A stretch of DNA of 64,000 bases from Cohaesibacter celericrescens. GTDB lineage: Bacteria; Pseudomonadota; Alphaproteobacteria; Rhizobiales; Cohaesibacteraceae. The DNA is taken from contig NZ_PKUQ01000042.1 in the NCBI RefSeq assembly GCF_002866925.1, positions 248,001 to 312,000 of the forward strand, in the 5' to 3' direction. Shown one piece after another: positions 44,823-54,068 of the stretch; the first letter of the stretch is position 1; each line of letters starts with the position of its first letter. The position numbers and the translations under genes are program-made. The notes beneath the pieces are model-generated. The model saw nothing but the letters and a program-made list of their open reading frames with translations, made no database searches and was not told where the DNA came from.

Positions 44823-45935
44823 TCATTGGTTGCTCAAAGCCTTGTTCCATTTCTCGACGATTTTGGCGCGCTTGACCTGATCGAGATAGACCATAAGGCT
44901 GGGGCGCACGGCAATCGGGCGCAATTGGCTGCCATGAGCCGTGGCCATATGATGCACCGTATTGTCGCCGCGAATATCTGGATGCAAAACGGGTATGCCA
45001 ACCTGTTTTGCCATAATCGACTGCCCTTCCCGACTCATCAAGAAACTGAGGAATTGCGTGCCCAACTCAGGATTTTGTGCAGCCTGTGGCACAAGGGCAA
45101 TACGGGACATGACAAGGGTATAATCGGAAGGAAGAATGATGCCCAGTTCGGGATGGGTCTTGGTCCAATTCGCCGCATAAGACCCCAATATATTATAGCC
45201 AAGCGCAAACTGTCCTTCAGCAACCCTGTGCAATATGGCAGACGAATTGGAATAGAGCTTCACCCCGGCACTGCCCAGTGCATTGACCAAATCCCAGATA
45301 TCGCGATGATTCTTCTCATCCAGCGCAAGAAACAAATAGCCCACGCCCGCCCGCTCGATATCATAGGTCGCGATTCGACCGAAAAACGCATCGCCCCTTT
45401 CGCGCAACAGAGCAATCAACTCGGCACGGGAATGGGGTGGAGCGATATCGATGAAGCTGGGTTTGTGATAAACAATCACGGCAGGTTCGAAAGTTAAGGC
45501 AAAAGCGGTGTCCCGCCAGCTGGCCCAATCGGGCCATATGTCAATATTCGGCAGGTCAACGCGTCTGGCATAACCATCATTGGCCAACTTCATTTGCAAA
45601 TCCATGGCAGAGGAGATGATAATATCTGCCGTCTTGCCTGACTGGTCTGTTTCTTCAATTGTCCGCTCATAGACATCTTGCGTCTGCATTTCTTCATATC
45701 GGAGTGCGACGGTGGGATTGGCAGTCTGAAAAGCGTCGACCAGAGGACGCGACAGCTCCCTATCGAGGGAAGAGTAGACGGTCAGAACCGGTCCGCCCAA
45801 TTCCGGCTGCTTGGCGGGGAACAGAGTGTCCGCCATCCCTTGAGAGGCAAAGGACACCAGCCCGATACAGCCCATGACAACAGCAAGAAGCCCATAGAAA
45901 TTATGATGTTTACGCGCTTCTACTTTATTGAGCAA
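44823..45935 (-). CDS. Orphan ABC-type (Fe3+/spermidine-like) periplasmic binding protein, possible co-sensor
   Basis: A 370-residue extracellular solute-binding protein of the family that includes iron- and phosphonate-type binders. A membrane-anchoring or signal helix lies near residues 13-32, then VLTVYSSLDRELSRPLVDAF, ADIIISSAMDLQMKLANDGYA and an FLMSREGQSIMAKQVGIPV end. The start is a TTG at 45935 with GGGAGG eight bases upstream. No ABC permease or ATPase gene is adjacent. It is divergent (106 bases) from a TctD/TctE-like two-component system, so it may deliver a ligand signal to the sensor kinase. That role is inference. Confidence 0.82.
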   Translation of the reverse strand: MLNKVEARKHHNFYGLLAVVMGCIGLVSFASQGMADTLFPAKQPELGGPVLTVYSSLDRELSRPLVDAFQTANPTVALRYEEMQTQDVYERTIEETDQSGKTADIIISSAMDLQMKLANDGYARRVDLPNIDIWPDWASWRDTAFALTFEPAVIVYHKPSFIDIAPPHSRAELIALLRERGDAFFGRIATYDIERAGVGYLFLALDEKNHRDIWDLVNALGSAGVKLYSNSSAILHRVAEGQFALGYNILGSYAANWTKTHPELGIILPSDYTLVMSRIALVPQAAQNPELGTQFLSFLMSREGQSIMAKQVGIPVLHPDIRGDNTVHHMATAHGSQLRPIAVRPSLMVYLDQVKRAKIVEKWNKALSNQ

Positions 45936-46041
45936 AGTGACATCCTCCCAGTCAGCACATTGTCCTAAAGTCAAGAATGGGCATAGATTTGGCCTAGGCA
46001 CAAGCACAAGTTTTCCTTTACACTGCACCGCGGAGGGGACA

Positions 46042-46716
46042 ATGCGCATACTCATTATCGAAGACAATCCGGTACTGGCTGACGGCCTGATCAAGGTCAT
46101 GACCAGCAATGGCTATGCGGTCGACAGCGTTGCAACGGGCAGCGATGCAGACGCCGTTCTGGCGGCGCAAAATTACGATTTGGCTCTGCTGGATCTCAAT
46201 CTGCCTCATATGGACGGTTTTGAAATCCTGCGTAATATGCGTGCCCGCCGCAACGACACTCCGGTGCTGGTGTTAACCGCGCGAGACGGGGTTGATGATC
46301 GGGTCAAGGGGCTCGATCTGGGGGCGGATGATTATTTGACCAAGCCTTTTGAAGTGCCCGAACTAGAAGCCCGTGTGCGGGCATTGCTGCGCAGGCGAGC
46401 CGGTGCAACAGCAGCACAGCTTGATCTTGGCCCGATCAGTCTTGATATGACTGGGCGCACCTTACGTATCAGCGATCAGCCCACAGATTTGCCCGCGCGC
46501 GAATTCAATATCTTGCAAGCGCTGCTGCTGGCCAACGGGAGGGTTTTGTCCAAGACCCAAATATTGGAATCCCTTTCCAGCTTTGACGACGAGTTAAGCG
46601 AGAATGCTGTCGAGCAATATATCTCGCGACTGCGCAAACGCTTGTCGCCGCACAGCATCAAAATCAACACCGCACGCGGGCTCGGATATTACCTTCAGCT
46701 GGATGAGACTACATGA
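46042..46716 (+). CDS. TctD-like OmpR-family response regulator
   Basis: A 224-residue regulator. The receiver domain has the acidic pocket at Glu7-Asp8, phosphoacceptor Asp51 (LLDLNLPHMDG), Thr79 and Lys101 (DYLTKPFE). The C-terminal winged helix carries LPAREFNILQALLLANGRVLSK and the SRLRKRL recognition helix. It overlaps the sensor kinase gene by four bases. TctD-type regulators control tricarboxylate transport genes, and tctCBA lies 1.4 kb away. The ATG at 46042 follows GGAGG. Confidence 0.95.
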   Translation: MRILIIEDNPVLADGLIKVMTSNGYAVDSVATGSDADAVLAAQNYDLALLDLNLPHMDGFEILRNMRARRNDTPVLVLTARDGVDDRVKGLDLGADDYLTKPFEVPELEARVRALLRRRAGATAAQLDLGPISLDMTGRTLRISDQPTDLPAREFNILQALLLANGRVLSKTQILESLSSFDDELSENAVEQYISRLRKRLSPHSIKINTARGLGYYLQLDETT

Positions 46717-48119
46717 GCGACCACCCGTCGCCCTATTCGCTGCGGCGCCGGCTGCTGCTTTGGCTCATGATCCCTCTTGGTCTGGTTGCGGTTCTGGCAA
46801 TGATGGATAGCTATTTCAACGCCCGCGAGACCGCAACAGAAGCCGCAGATCGGGTGCTTACGGGTTCCGTTTTGGCCATTTCCGAGCGTGTTTATGTCAA
46901 TGATGATGGCAAGTTAGAAGTCGACATCCCGTATGTGGCACTGGACATGTTGACTTCCGCTGCGCAGGATCGGGTGTTTTATCGCATCGATGGTCCCGAC
47001 AATATCTTCGTCACAGGTTACCATCAGCTGCCCGTGCCAGAGTTTGAACAAAAGGCCGAGCAACGTGGCACGGTTCGCTTTGCTGACATCACCTACAAGC
47101 AAGACAGCGTCCGGATTGCGGTTATGCAATCGGCCGCTTCTTCCGGACTGCATTCGATCCCCTATCGGGTGAGTGTGGCCGAGACCACCGTGGCGCGGCA
47201 AAAACTGACACAAGAAATTCTGATCAGGTCGGCGCTGCGTCAGCTTTTGTTGGTTCTATCGGCGGCCATCATCGTCTGGTTCGCGGTGACCCGCGGCCTG
47301 CGCCCCCTTCATAAGCTGGAAGCGGCAATCGGACGGCGCAGTCTGGATGATCTGCGCCCCATTTTGCATCATGTACCACAGGAAGTGGGAGGACTGGTGC
47401 AGCGGTTCAACGACTTTATGGTTCACCTGTCCGGTGCCATTCAGGCGCTGAAAAACTTTACCGGCAACGCCAGCCATCAAATCAGAACCCCACTGGCGAT
47501 TATCCGAACACAAATCACTCTGGCCAGTCGGGCAGAAACGCTGGAAGAAGCAAAAGCATCTTTGCAGACCTGCAACAATGCAATCACCGATGCGGAACGC
47601 ACCCTGTCCCAGCTCATGCTGTTGGCGCGGGTGGACGCGCGATCCTCACAGACACTCACCAATGCGCAGATCAATCTGTCCCATGTTGCGCGCGAGGTGA
47701 CGATGGGGCTGGTGCCACAAGCGGCAAGCATGGGCTTTGATCTTGGCTTTGAAGGCGAAGATGACCTCCACTGCAAAGGGGAGGCTATACTGGTGGGCGA
47801 GCTTTTAAAAAACCTGCTCGACAACGCCATCAAGCACGCCACCGGTGGTGATGAAATAACCGTGCGGGTGACCGCCGCGACCAAAGACGGCACCAAGTGG
47901 ACGCGGCTGGAAGTACAGGACAACGGGGTTGGAATGCCAAAGGACGCCCTTGCGTTGATTGAACGCTTCAAGCGTCCCGAACAGTCAATCAACGGCTCCG
48001 GTCTGGGGTTGGCAATTGCTCAAGAGATCACCACTCTGTTCGGGGGACAGATGTGCATCCAAACGCCGCCCACCAAGACGGGGACGCTGGTGCAAATTGA
48101 TTTCAGGCGCTCTTTCTGA
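46713..48119 (+). CDS. TctE-like sensor histidine kinase
   Basis: A 468-residue membrane kinase. Two transmembrane segments (about 13-33 and 172-192) flank a periplasmic sensor domain of the TctE/2CSK type. A short HAMP-like linker leads to the dimerisation helix with phosphorylated His255 (NASHQIRTPLA). The ATPase part has an N box (NLLDNAIKH), G1 (VQDNGVGMP) and G2 (GSGLGLAIAQEI). With its response regulator it probably senses extracellular di- or tricarboxylates, perhaps through the divergent binding protein. Its 3' end overlaps the convergent lacI-type gene by 17 bases. Confidence 0.95.
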   Translation: MSDHPSPYSLRRRLLLWLMIPLGLVAVLAMMDSYFNARETATEAADRVLTGSVLAISERVYVNDDGKLEVDIPYVALDMLTSAAQDRVFYRIDGPDNIFVTGYHQLPVPEFEQKAEQRGTVRFADITYKQDSVRIAVMQSAASSGLHSIPYRVSVAETTVARQKLTQEILIRSALRQLLLVLSAAIIVWFAVTRGLRPLHKLEAAIGRRSLDDLRPILHHVPQEVGGLVQRFNDFMVHLSGAIQALKNFTGNASHQIRTPLAIIRTQITLASRAETLEEAKASLQTCNNAITDAERTLSQLMLLARVDARSSQTLTNAQINLSHVAREVTMGLVPQAASMGFDLGFEGEDDLHCKGEAILVGELLKNLLDNAIKHATGGDEITVRVTAATKDGTKWTRLEVQDNGVGMPKDALALIERFKRPEQSINGSGLGLAIAQEITTLFGGQMCIQTPPTKTGTLVQIDFRRSF

Positions 48120-49149
48120 TCACGATGTGGCCGACGAAACCGTCGTGCTTGTCTGTTTCGGTCGTGTTGTTAAGAATGGCAACGATGCGCTCGGCCATCG
48201 CGGTGATCGGTTGACGGTAGGTTGTTAGCTGATAATTGGGGCTGAGCGCCAGCGGCACATCGTCAAAACCGATCACAGCAATATCGTCAGGCACCTGCAA
48301 GCCCAGCCCGTGGCGGATTGCATCCATCGCACCAATGGCCAACGCATCATTTTCGCAAACAATGATGTCAGGCAGATCTTGTCTTGCCCTATCCCCAAGT
48401 GCTGCTTGAATCTCTTTCATGCTCAAGATCGGGTCATAGGCATGTCCATCAATCACCTCTGGCTCAAATCCGTGCCCTGTCCGCCAAAGATCAAGAAAGG
48501 TTTGTTTTCGATTGAGATGAGCGGACGCGGTGTTGGGACCGGCGAAAAACAAGGGACGCTTATATTTTTTTTGCGTTACATAGGTTTCGATTTCGGTCAT
48601 GGCTGCCACATCATCGCAGCAAACCGATATTGTGTGAGGATTGTGCGATGACCGGGCTAGCACAATCAGTTTTTTAACCCTGCGGGCGCTCAACGCTGCC
48701 GCAATCACGTCATCATCAAATTCAATGCCGATTAGAATTGTCGCATCAACGCGCCTTTGGCTGGCATTCAGCAACGCATGAGAGGCATCATCGCGGTCAA
48801 TCATATTGACCAACAGTGTATCCCACCCGTTCTTGCGCAAAATACGAGTCAGTCGCTCCAACATCACCAATTTGTGCGGATTGTCGAAATCATCCACCAA
48901 AAGCGCTACAAGATTTGACTTGTCGGACGCCAGACTGGAGGCCAACAAATCGGGCGCATACCCCAGCTGTTCAGCTGCCTGCATAACACGGGCGCGTGAT
49001 TTGGGAGAAATGGAGGCATCTGGTCTAAACGCCCGATTGACGGTCCAGCGAGACACACCGGCCTTGTTGGCGACATCGTCTGCCGTCACCCGGTTTTGTT
49101 GTCCCGCACTTTGCTCAGATACGGGCTTTTCGCCATTACTTTCAGCCAT
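48103..49149 (-). CDS. LacI-family regulator, probable repressor of the inositol genes
   Basis: A 348-residue regulator. An unusually long leader (about 22 residues, ESNGEKPVSEQSAGQQN) precedes the LacI helix-turn-helix (VTADDVANKAGVSRWTVNRAF). A periplasmic-binding-protein-like effector domain follows, with LVALLVDDFDNPHKLVMLE and DIAVIGFDDVPLA. The HTH sequence departs from the usual VSRAL. Divergent from iolG with an imperfect inverted repeat in the 154-base gap, it most likely senses inositol or a catabolite such as a deoxygluconate phosphate and represses iolG-iolB. Confidence 0.9.
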   Translation of the reverse strand: MAESNGEKPVSEQSAGQQNRVTADDVANKAGVSRWTVNRAFRPDASISPKSRARVMQAAEQLGYAPDLLASSLASDKSNLVALLVDDFDNPHKLVMLERLTRILRKNGWDTLLVNMIDRDDASHALLNASQRRVDATILIGIEFDDDVIAAALSARRVKKLIVLARSSHNPHTISVCCDDVAAMTEIETYVTQKKYKRPLFFAGPNTASAHLNRKQTFLDLWRTGHGFEPEVIDGHAYDPILSMKEIQAALGDRARQDLPDIIVCENDALAIGAMDAIRHGLGLQVPDDIAVIGFDDVPLALSPNYQLTTYRQPITAMAERIVAILNNTTETDKHDGFVGHIVIRKSA

Positions 49150-49217
49150 TCAACATTCCAATTCATGTTCCGTATTTCTATCTTTACTTGATCGCATTTG
49201 CCAGCACAACGCATAGC

Positions 49218-49256
49218 TTGCACACGCGGGCAAAAGTTTCTTGCTCCCGCGTGCAA
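49218..49256. promoter_or_regulatory. Imperfect inverted repeat between the lacI-type gene and iolG
   Basis: TTGCACACGCGGG (49218-49230) faces CCCGCGTGCAA (49246-49256); the arms match except for a two-base insertion and are separated by 15 bases. It lies about 50-85 bases upstream of iolG and is a candidate LacI-family operator region. Confidence 0.45.
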
Positions 49257-49303
49257 AATGTGAGAGTTTTTGCAAAACACGGTGCTACAGGAGGAGGAAA
49301 CCT

Positions 49304-50302
49304 ATGCTTTCAGTCGGGCTTTTGGGCGCAGGCCGTATCGGGCAGGTGCATGCAGCAAACATTGCACATCACAAAGACAGCCAACTCGTGGCCGTATCGG
49401 ACGTTTTCGCCGAACCGGCGTCTAAGCTGGCCAAAGAATACGCAATTGAGGTCAGGTCTACCGAAGCGATCTTATCCGACCCCGCCATCGATGCAGTGTT
49501 GATCGCGACATCCACAGATACCCATTCCGATTTGATCGAAGCCGCCGTGGCGGCGGGCAAGTCTGTGTTGTGCGAGAAACCGGTGGATTTGAGCCTTGAG
49601 CGCGCCAAACGTTGTCAGGATGTTGTCGCCAAGTCCAAGCAACCCGTGATGATCGGGTTCAACCGACGTTTTGACCCCAACTTTGCAACGTTGAAAGCCG
49701 CATTCCATGCGGGCGATATCGGCAAAGGGGAACTGCTCACCGTGACCAGCTTTGACCCTGCGCCCCCTCCGGTCAGCTATGTCAAGGTGTCTGGCGGTCT
49801 GTATCGCGACATGATGATCCACGACTTTGACATCGTCTGTTGGCTTTTTGGCGCTGTCCCGCAAAGAGTTTCGGCAGCTGGCGCCAGCCTTGTCGATCCC
49901 GAAATCGGAGCTGCGGGGGATGTGGATACCGCAATTGTCACCCTGCAATTTGCAGACGGGCGGCTAGCGGTGATCAAAAACAGCCGCCGCGCGGCCTTTG
50001 GCTATGACCAGCGCATTGAGCTTTTGGGATCAACGGGAATGCTCAGCGCCGAGAATATGTTGGAGAATACGGTCGTAAAAGCAACCAGTGCCGGTGTGAC
50101 CTCAGCCAAGCCAGAGCATTTTTTCCTTGAGCGCTACAACAAAGCCTACCAGATCGAATGGAATGCCTTTGTTGAAGCCGTTGCCGCCAAGACCGCCTTC
50201 CCTGCGTCACTCGCCGATGGTGTCAACGCCCTTGCTTTGGCAGAAGCTGCCAACGCCTCGTTGAAACAGGGCAAAACGATTGAATTGGCACATTTTCTTT
50301 AA
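49304..50302 (+). CDS. iolG: myo-Inositol 2-dehydrogenase
   Basis: A 332-residue Gfo/Idh/MocA-family dehydrogenase oxidising myo-inositol to 2-keto-myo-inositol with NAD+. The Rossmann fold starts SVGLLGAGRIGQVHAANI. The catalytic Lys is in CEKPVDLS, the conserved Arg-rich GFNRRFDPNF follows, and the active-site Asp/His lie in YRDMMIHDFDI. GGAGGAGG precedes the ATG at 49304. Leading the iolC, iolD, iolE and iolB genes makes inositol the likely substrate; scyllo-inositol activity cannot be excluded. Confidence 0.93.
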   Translation: MLSVGLLGAGRIGQVHAANIAHHKDSQLVAVSDVFAEPASKLAKEYAIEVRSTEAILSDPAIDAVLIATSTDTHSDLIEAAVAAGKSVLCEKPVDLSLERAKRCQDVVAKSKQPVMIGFNRRFDPNFATLKAAFHAGDIGKGELLTVTSFDPAPPPVSYVKVSGGLYRDMMIHDFDIVCWLFGAVPQRVSAAGASLVDPEIGAAGDVDTAIVTLQFADGRLAVIKNSRRAAFGYDQRIELLGSTGMLSAENMLENTVVKATSAGVTSAKPEHFFLERYNKAYQIEWNAFVEAVAAKTAFPASLADGVNALALAEAANASLKQGKTIELAHFL

Positions 50303-50313
50303 TGAGGATTTCC

Positions 50314-52233
50314 ATGAAAAGCCTTGATGTCATCACGATTGGCCGCTCATCGGTCGATTTATACGGTAGCCAGATCGGCGGTCGACTGGAAGATATGGGT
50401 TCATTCTCCAAATATCTGGGCGGGTCGCCAACCAATATGTCAACGGGTACGGCTCGATTGGGGCTGAAGTCCGCGCTCATCACCCGCGTTGGCGACGAGC
50501 ATATGGGCCGGTTCATACGCGAACAGCTTGAACGCGAAGGCGTGGATACACGCGGCGTTGTCACCGACCCCGAGCGCCTCACCGCACTGGTGCTTTTGGG
50601 CATTCGGGATCGGGAGCAATTCCCGTTGATTTTCTACCGCGAAAATTGCGCCGATATGGCCCTCTGCGAAGAGGATATTGATCCCGCCTTCATTGCTCAA
50701 AGCCGCTGTGTTACGGTCACGGGTACGCATCTTTCCAACCCCCAAACGGAAGGCGCTGTCCTCAAAGCGTTAAAACTGGCCCGCCAAACCGGTGCCCAGA
50801 CAGCGCTTGATATCGACTATCGGCCCAACCTTTGGGGCCTGTCGGGCCACGGCGACGGCGAAAACCGGTTTATTGCCTCAGACGCCGTGACGACAAAATT
50901 GCAATCCACGCTACATTATTTTGACCTGATCGTCGGAACGGAAGAAGAGTTCCATATTGCAGGTGGCACCACTGATACGCTGCAGGCTCTTCGCGCGGTG
51001 CGAAAAGTGTCCAAGGCGACCCTCGTTTGCAAGCGCGGTGCAATGGGGGCGGTTGCCTTCACCGATGCCATTCCCGACAGTCTGGATGACGGCCAAAGCG
51101 GTCCGGGTTTCCCCATTGAGGTGTTCAATGTACTTGGCGCGGGCGATGGTTTTATGTCGGGCTTGCTAAAGGGCTGGCTGGATGGCGAAGACTGGCCAAC
51201 GGCGCTCAAATATGCCAATGCCTGCGGTGCGTTTGCCGTTTCGCGCCACGGCTGCACCCCTGCTTATCCAAGTTGGGAGGAGCTGCAATTTTTCCTCAAA
51301 CGCGGCATCAAGATCAAAGCATTGCGCAAGGACCCAGAGCTCGAGCAATTGCACTGGTCCACCAACCGGCCACCGATCAGCAAGGGTGACTGGTCCGATA
51401 TGCGGGTGTTTGCTTTTGACCACCGTATGCAATTGGAAGAAATGGATGGCGCGGCGCCTGATAAAATAGGCGCTTTCAAACAGCTGTGTGTCGAGGCCGC
51501 AACAAAGGTCTCCAACGGGCAGGCTGGCTATGGTTTGCTATGTGACGAACGACTGGGGCGTGATGCGCTAGACAAAGCAACGGGTCAAGGTCTCTGGATT
51601 GGCCGTCCGGTGGAATGGCCGGGCTCTCGTCCGTTGACGCTGGAGCCGCCGTTGGGGGAAGACTTGGGCGGTCTGTCTGAATGGCCGCTGGCTCATGTGG
51701 TCAAATGCCTGTGCTTTTATCATCCCGACGACAGCGATGAGATGAAAGCCGAACAGGAAACCGTGGTCAAACGCCTGTTTGCAGCCTCGCGCCGCAACCG
51801 GTTGGAATTTCTACTCGAGATCATTCCGTCCAAAGTCGGGCCGGTCAGCATAGATACGACACCGGCCATCATTCAGCGCTTTTATGACATCGGCATCTAT
51901 CCCGATTGGTGGAAGCTTGAGGCGTTTAAGTCCAAGGCGGAATGGGCCAAGACCGTTGAGGCCATTGAGCGCAACGATGCCCATACACGCGGCATTGTGG
52001 TTCTTGGGCTGGATGCGCCGGCCGATGAACTGGCTGCATCCTTTGCGCAGGCGGCGAAATTTGAGCTTGTGCGCGGCTTTGCCGTGGGCCGTACCATCTT
52101 TGGGGACGCGGCACGCGCTTGGATGCAGGGACAGTTGACGGACGCGGAAGCTGTGTCAAAAATGGCAGACAAATATGCCAATCTTTGCGCGGTTTGGGAC
52201 GAGGCGCGCGCTGTAGGGGGAGATAATCAATGA
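50314..52233 (+). CDS. iolC: Fused 5-dehydro-2-deoxygluconokinase and 5-dehydro-2-deoxyphosphogluconate aldolase
   Basis: A 639-residue two-domain protein. Residues 1-about 325 form a PfkB/ribokinase kinase (GRSSVDLYG, LGGSPTNMSTGTARLG, and the catalytic NVLGAGDGFMSGLLKG). From about residue 345 a DUF2090 domain follows (AFDHRMQLEEM onward), the aldolase that splits the phosphorylated acid into dihydroxyacetone phosphate and malonate semialdehyde. The fusion replaces separate iolC and iolJ genes, a layout common in alpha- and other proteobacteria. I chose the ATG at 50314 (GAGGA six bases upstream) over 50302. Overlaps iolD by four bases. Confidence 0.95.
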   Translation: MKSLDVITIGRSSVDLYGSQIGGRLEDMGSFSKYLGGSPTNMSTGTARLGLKSALITRVGDEHMGRFIREQLEREGVDTRGVVTDPERLTALVLLGIRDREQFPLIFYRENCADMALCEEDIDPAFIAQSRCVTVTGTHLSNPQTEGAVLKALKLARQTGAQTALDIDYRPNLWGLSGHGDGENRFIASDAVTTKLQSTLHYFDLIVGTEEEFHIAGGTTDTLQALRAVRKVSKATLVCKRGAMGAVAFTDAIPDSLDDGQSGPGFPIEVFNVLGAGDGFMSGLLKGWLDGEDWPTALKYANACGAFAVSRHGCTPAYPSWEELQFFLKRGIKIKALRKDPELEQLHWSTNRPPISKGDWSDMRVFAFDHRMQLEEMDGAAPDKIGAFKQLCVEAATKVSNGQAGYGLLCDERLGRDALDKATGQGLWIGRPVEWPGSRPLTLEPPLGEDLGGLSEWPLAHVVKCLCFYHPDDSDEMKAEQETVVKRLFAASRRNRLEFLLEIIPSKVGPVSIDTTPAIIQRFYDIGIYPDWWKLEAFKSKAEWAKTVEAIERNDAHTRGIVVLGLDAPADELAASFAQAAKFELVRGFAVGRTIFGDAARAWMQGQLTDAEAVSKMADKYANLCAVWDEARAVGGDNQ

Positions 52234-54065
52234 CCACACTCAGATTGACCGCCGCTCAAGCCATGGTGCGCTACATCGCCGCGCAAATGAATGACGAAGG
52301 TGATGCGTTCATCGCTGGCATGTGGGCGATTTTTGGCCACGGCAACGTAGCTGGCATGGGCGAAGCCCTGTATCACGCCCAAGAAAACCTTGCGACCTAT
52401 CGCGGCCATAATGAGCAAGGCATGGCCCATGCTGCCATTGCCTACGCCAAACAATCCTGTCGCAAACGGGCGATGGCGGTGACATCCTCCATTGGCCCGG
52501 GTGCGACCAACATGGTGACAGCGGCCGCGCTGGCCCATGTCAATCGGCTGCCGGTGCTGTTTGTACCCGGTGATGTGTTTGCCAATCGCGGCCCTGATCC
52601 TGTGTTGCAACAAGTAGAGAATTTTGGCGATGGTACCATTAGCGCCAATGATTGTTTTCGACCTGTGTCGCGCTATTTTGACCGTATCACGCGCCCCGAA
52701 CAGCTTTTGACCGCCCTGCCACGGGCCTTTGCCACCATGACGGATCCTGCCGATTGCGGCCCCGTGACGCTGGCTTTCTGTCAGGATGTGCAGGCTGAGG
52801 CCTATGATTGGCCCTTGAGCTTCTTTGAGCCCCATATTTGGCACCAGCGCCGCGTGCATCCAGATCAAGGCGAGCTTGCCCGCGCTGTTGAAGCCATCAA
52901 AGCCGCGAAAAAGCCGGTGATTGTTGCGGGTGGCGGTGTGCATTATTCCGGCGCGTGTGATGCGCTGCAAGTCTTCGCTGAACAGTTTGCCATTCCAGTG
53001 GTCGAGAGCCAAGCGGGCAAGTCTGCCCTTGCTTGGGATCACCCGCTCAATCTGGGCCCTGTTGGGGTGACCGGAGCAACGCCAGCCAACAGCATTTGCG
53101 AAGAGGCTGATTTGGTACTGGGTGTCGGAACACGCTTCCAAGATTTCACCACTGGCTCATGGGCTTTGTTCAAAAATCCGGACCGTAAGCTGATCAGCCT
53201 TAATGTGGCCGCCTATGATGCGGTCAAACATGGCGCGATGCCTGTGCAGTGTGATGCGCGGGTCGGCTTGGCCGATCTCACCTCGACATTGGGGCAAGTG
53301 TGTTTTGATGCACCAAATCCTGTGCTGAAAAGTGATTGGTTTGCTGCCGTCGATCCCTTGTGCCAAGCCCCTTCTGAGGACGCCACGCAAAGCAATGGGT
53401 TGCCGACAGACCAACAGGTGATCGGGGCCGTGCAACGGGCGTCCGGCCCTGACACGGTGGTGATGTGCGCCGCGGGCACCATGCCCGGTGAATTGCACAA
53501 GCTTTGGAAAGCACCTCGCCCCGGAGCCTATCACATGGAATATGGCTATAGCTGCATGGGCTATGAGATTGCCGGTGCGATGGGCATTAAAATGGCCCAG
53601 CCGGACCGCGATGTTGTCTGCATGCTGGGCGACGGCTCTTACATGATGATGAACTCAGAGCTGGCGACCGCTGTGATGATGGGCATCAAAATCACCATCG
53701 TCATCACTGACAATGGCGGTTTTGGCTGTATCAACCGACTGCAAATGGGCACTGGCGGGGCCGAGTTCAACAATCTGCTCACCCATGCTGAGCATAAAGT
53801 CCCGTCAACCATCGACTTTGTCCAGCATAGTGCTTCCATGGGGGCAAGCTCGGTCAAAGCGGGCTCGATTGCCGAATTGGAAAAAGCACTGGAACAGGCC
53901 AAAGCAGCCACCGGTCCCTTTGTTGTGGTTATTGATACAGACCCCTATCCCAGCACGCCGGATGGTGGCCATTGGTGGGAGGTTGCCGTGCCCGAAGTCA
54001 GCCAGCGTGAGGAAGTCAACCAAGCGCGTGCAGATTATGTCCAAAACCTTGCAAATCGGATCTAA
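52230..54065 (+). CDS. iolD: 3D-(3,5/4)-trihydroxycyclohexane-1,2-dione acylhydrolase
   Basis: A 611-residue thiamin-diphosphate enzyme that opens the inositol ring to 5-deoxy-D-glucuronate. The N-terminal pyrimidine-binding domain (RGHNEQGMAHAAI with its catalytic glutamate), a middle Rossmann domain and the C-terminal pyrophosphate domain with GDGSYMMMNSELATAV and the Asn-rich Mg2+ loop (ITDNGGFGCINRL) are all visible. Length is typical (about 610-620). It overlaps iolC by four bases and precedes iolE by three. Confidence 0.97.
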   Translation: MTTLRLTAAQAMVRYIAAQMNDEGDAFIAGMWAIFGHGNVAGMGEALYHAQENLATYRGHNEQGMAHAAIAYAKQSCRKRAMAVTSSIGPGATNMVTAAALAHVNRLPVLFVPGDVFANRGPDPVLQQVENFGDGTISANDCFRPVSRYFDRITRPEQLLTALPRAFATMTDPADCGPVTLAFCQDVQAEAYDWPLSFFEPHIWHQRRVHPDQGELARAVEAIKAAKKPVIVAGGGVHYSGACDALQVFAEQFAIPVVESQAGKSALAWDHPLNLGPVGVTGATPANSICEEADLVLGVGTRFQDFTTGSWALFKNPDRKLISLNVAAYDAVKHGAMPVQCDARVGLADLTSTLGQVCFDAPNPVLKSDWFAAVDPLCQAPSEDATQSNGLPTDQQVIGAVQRASGPDTVVMCAAGTMPGELHKLWKAPRPGAYHMEYGYSCMGYEIAGAMGIKMAQPDRDVVCMLGDGSYMMMNSELATAVMMGIKITIVITDNGGFGCINRLQMGTGGAEFNNLLTHAEHKVPSTIDFVQHSASMGASSVKAGSIAELEKALEQAKAATGPFVVVIDTDPYPSTPDGGHWWEVAVPEVSQREEVNQARADYVQNLANRI

Positions 54066-54068
54066 ACC

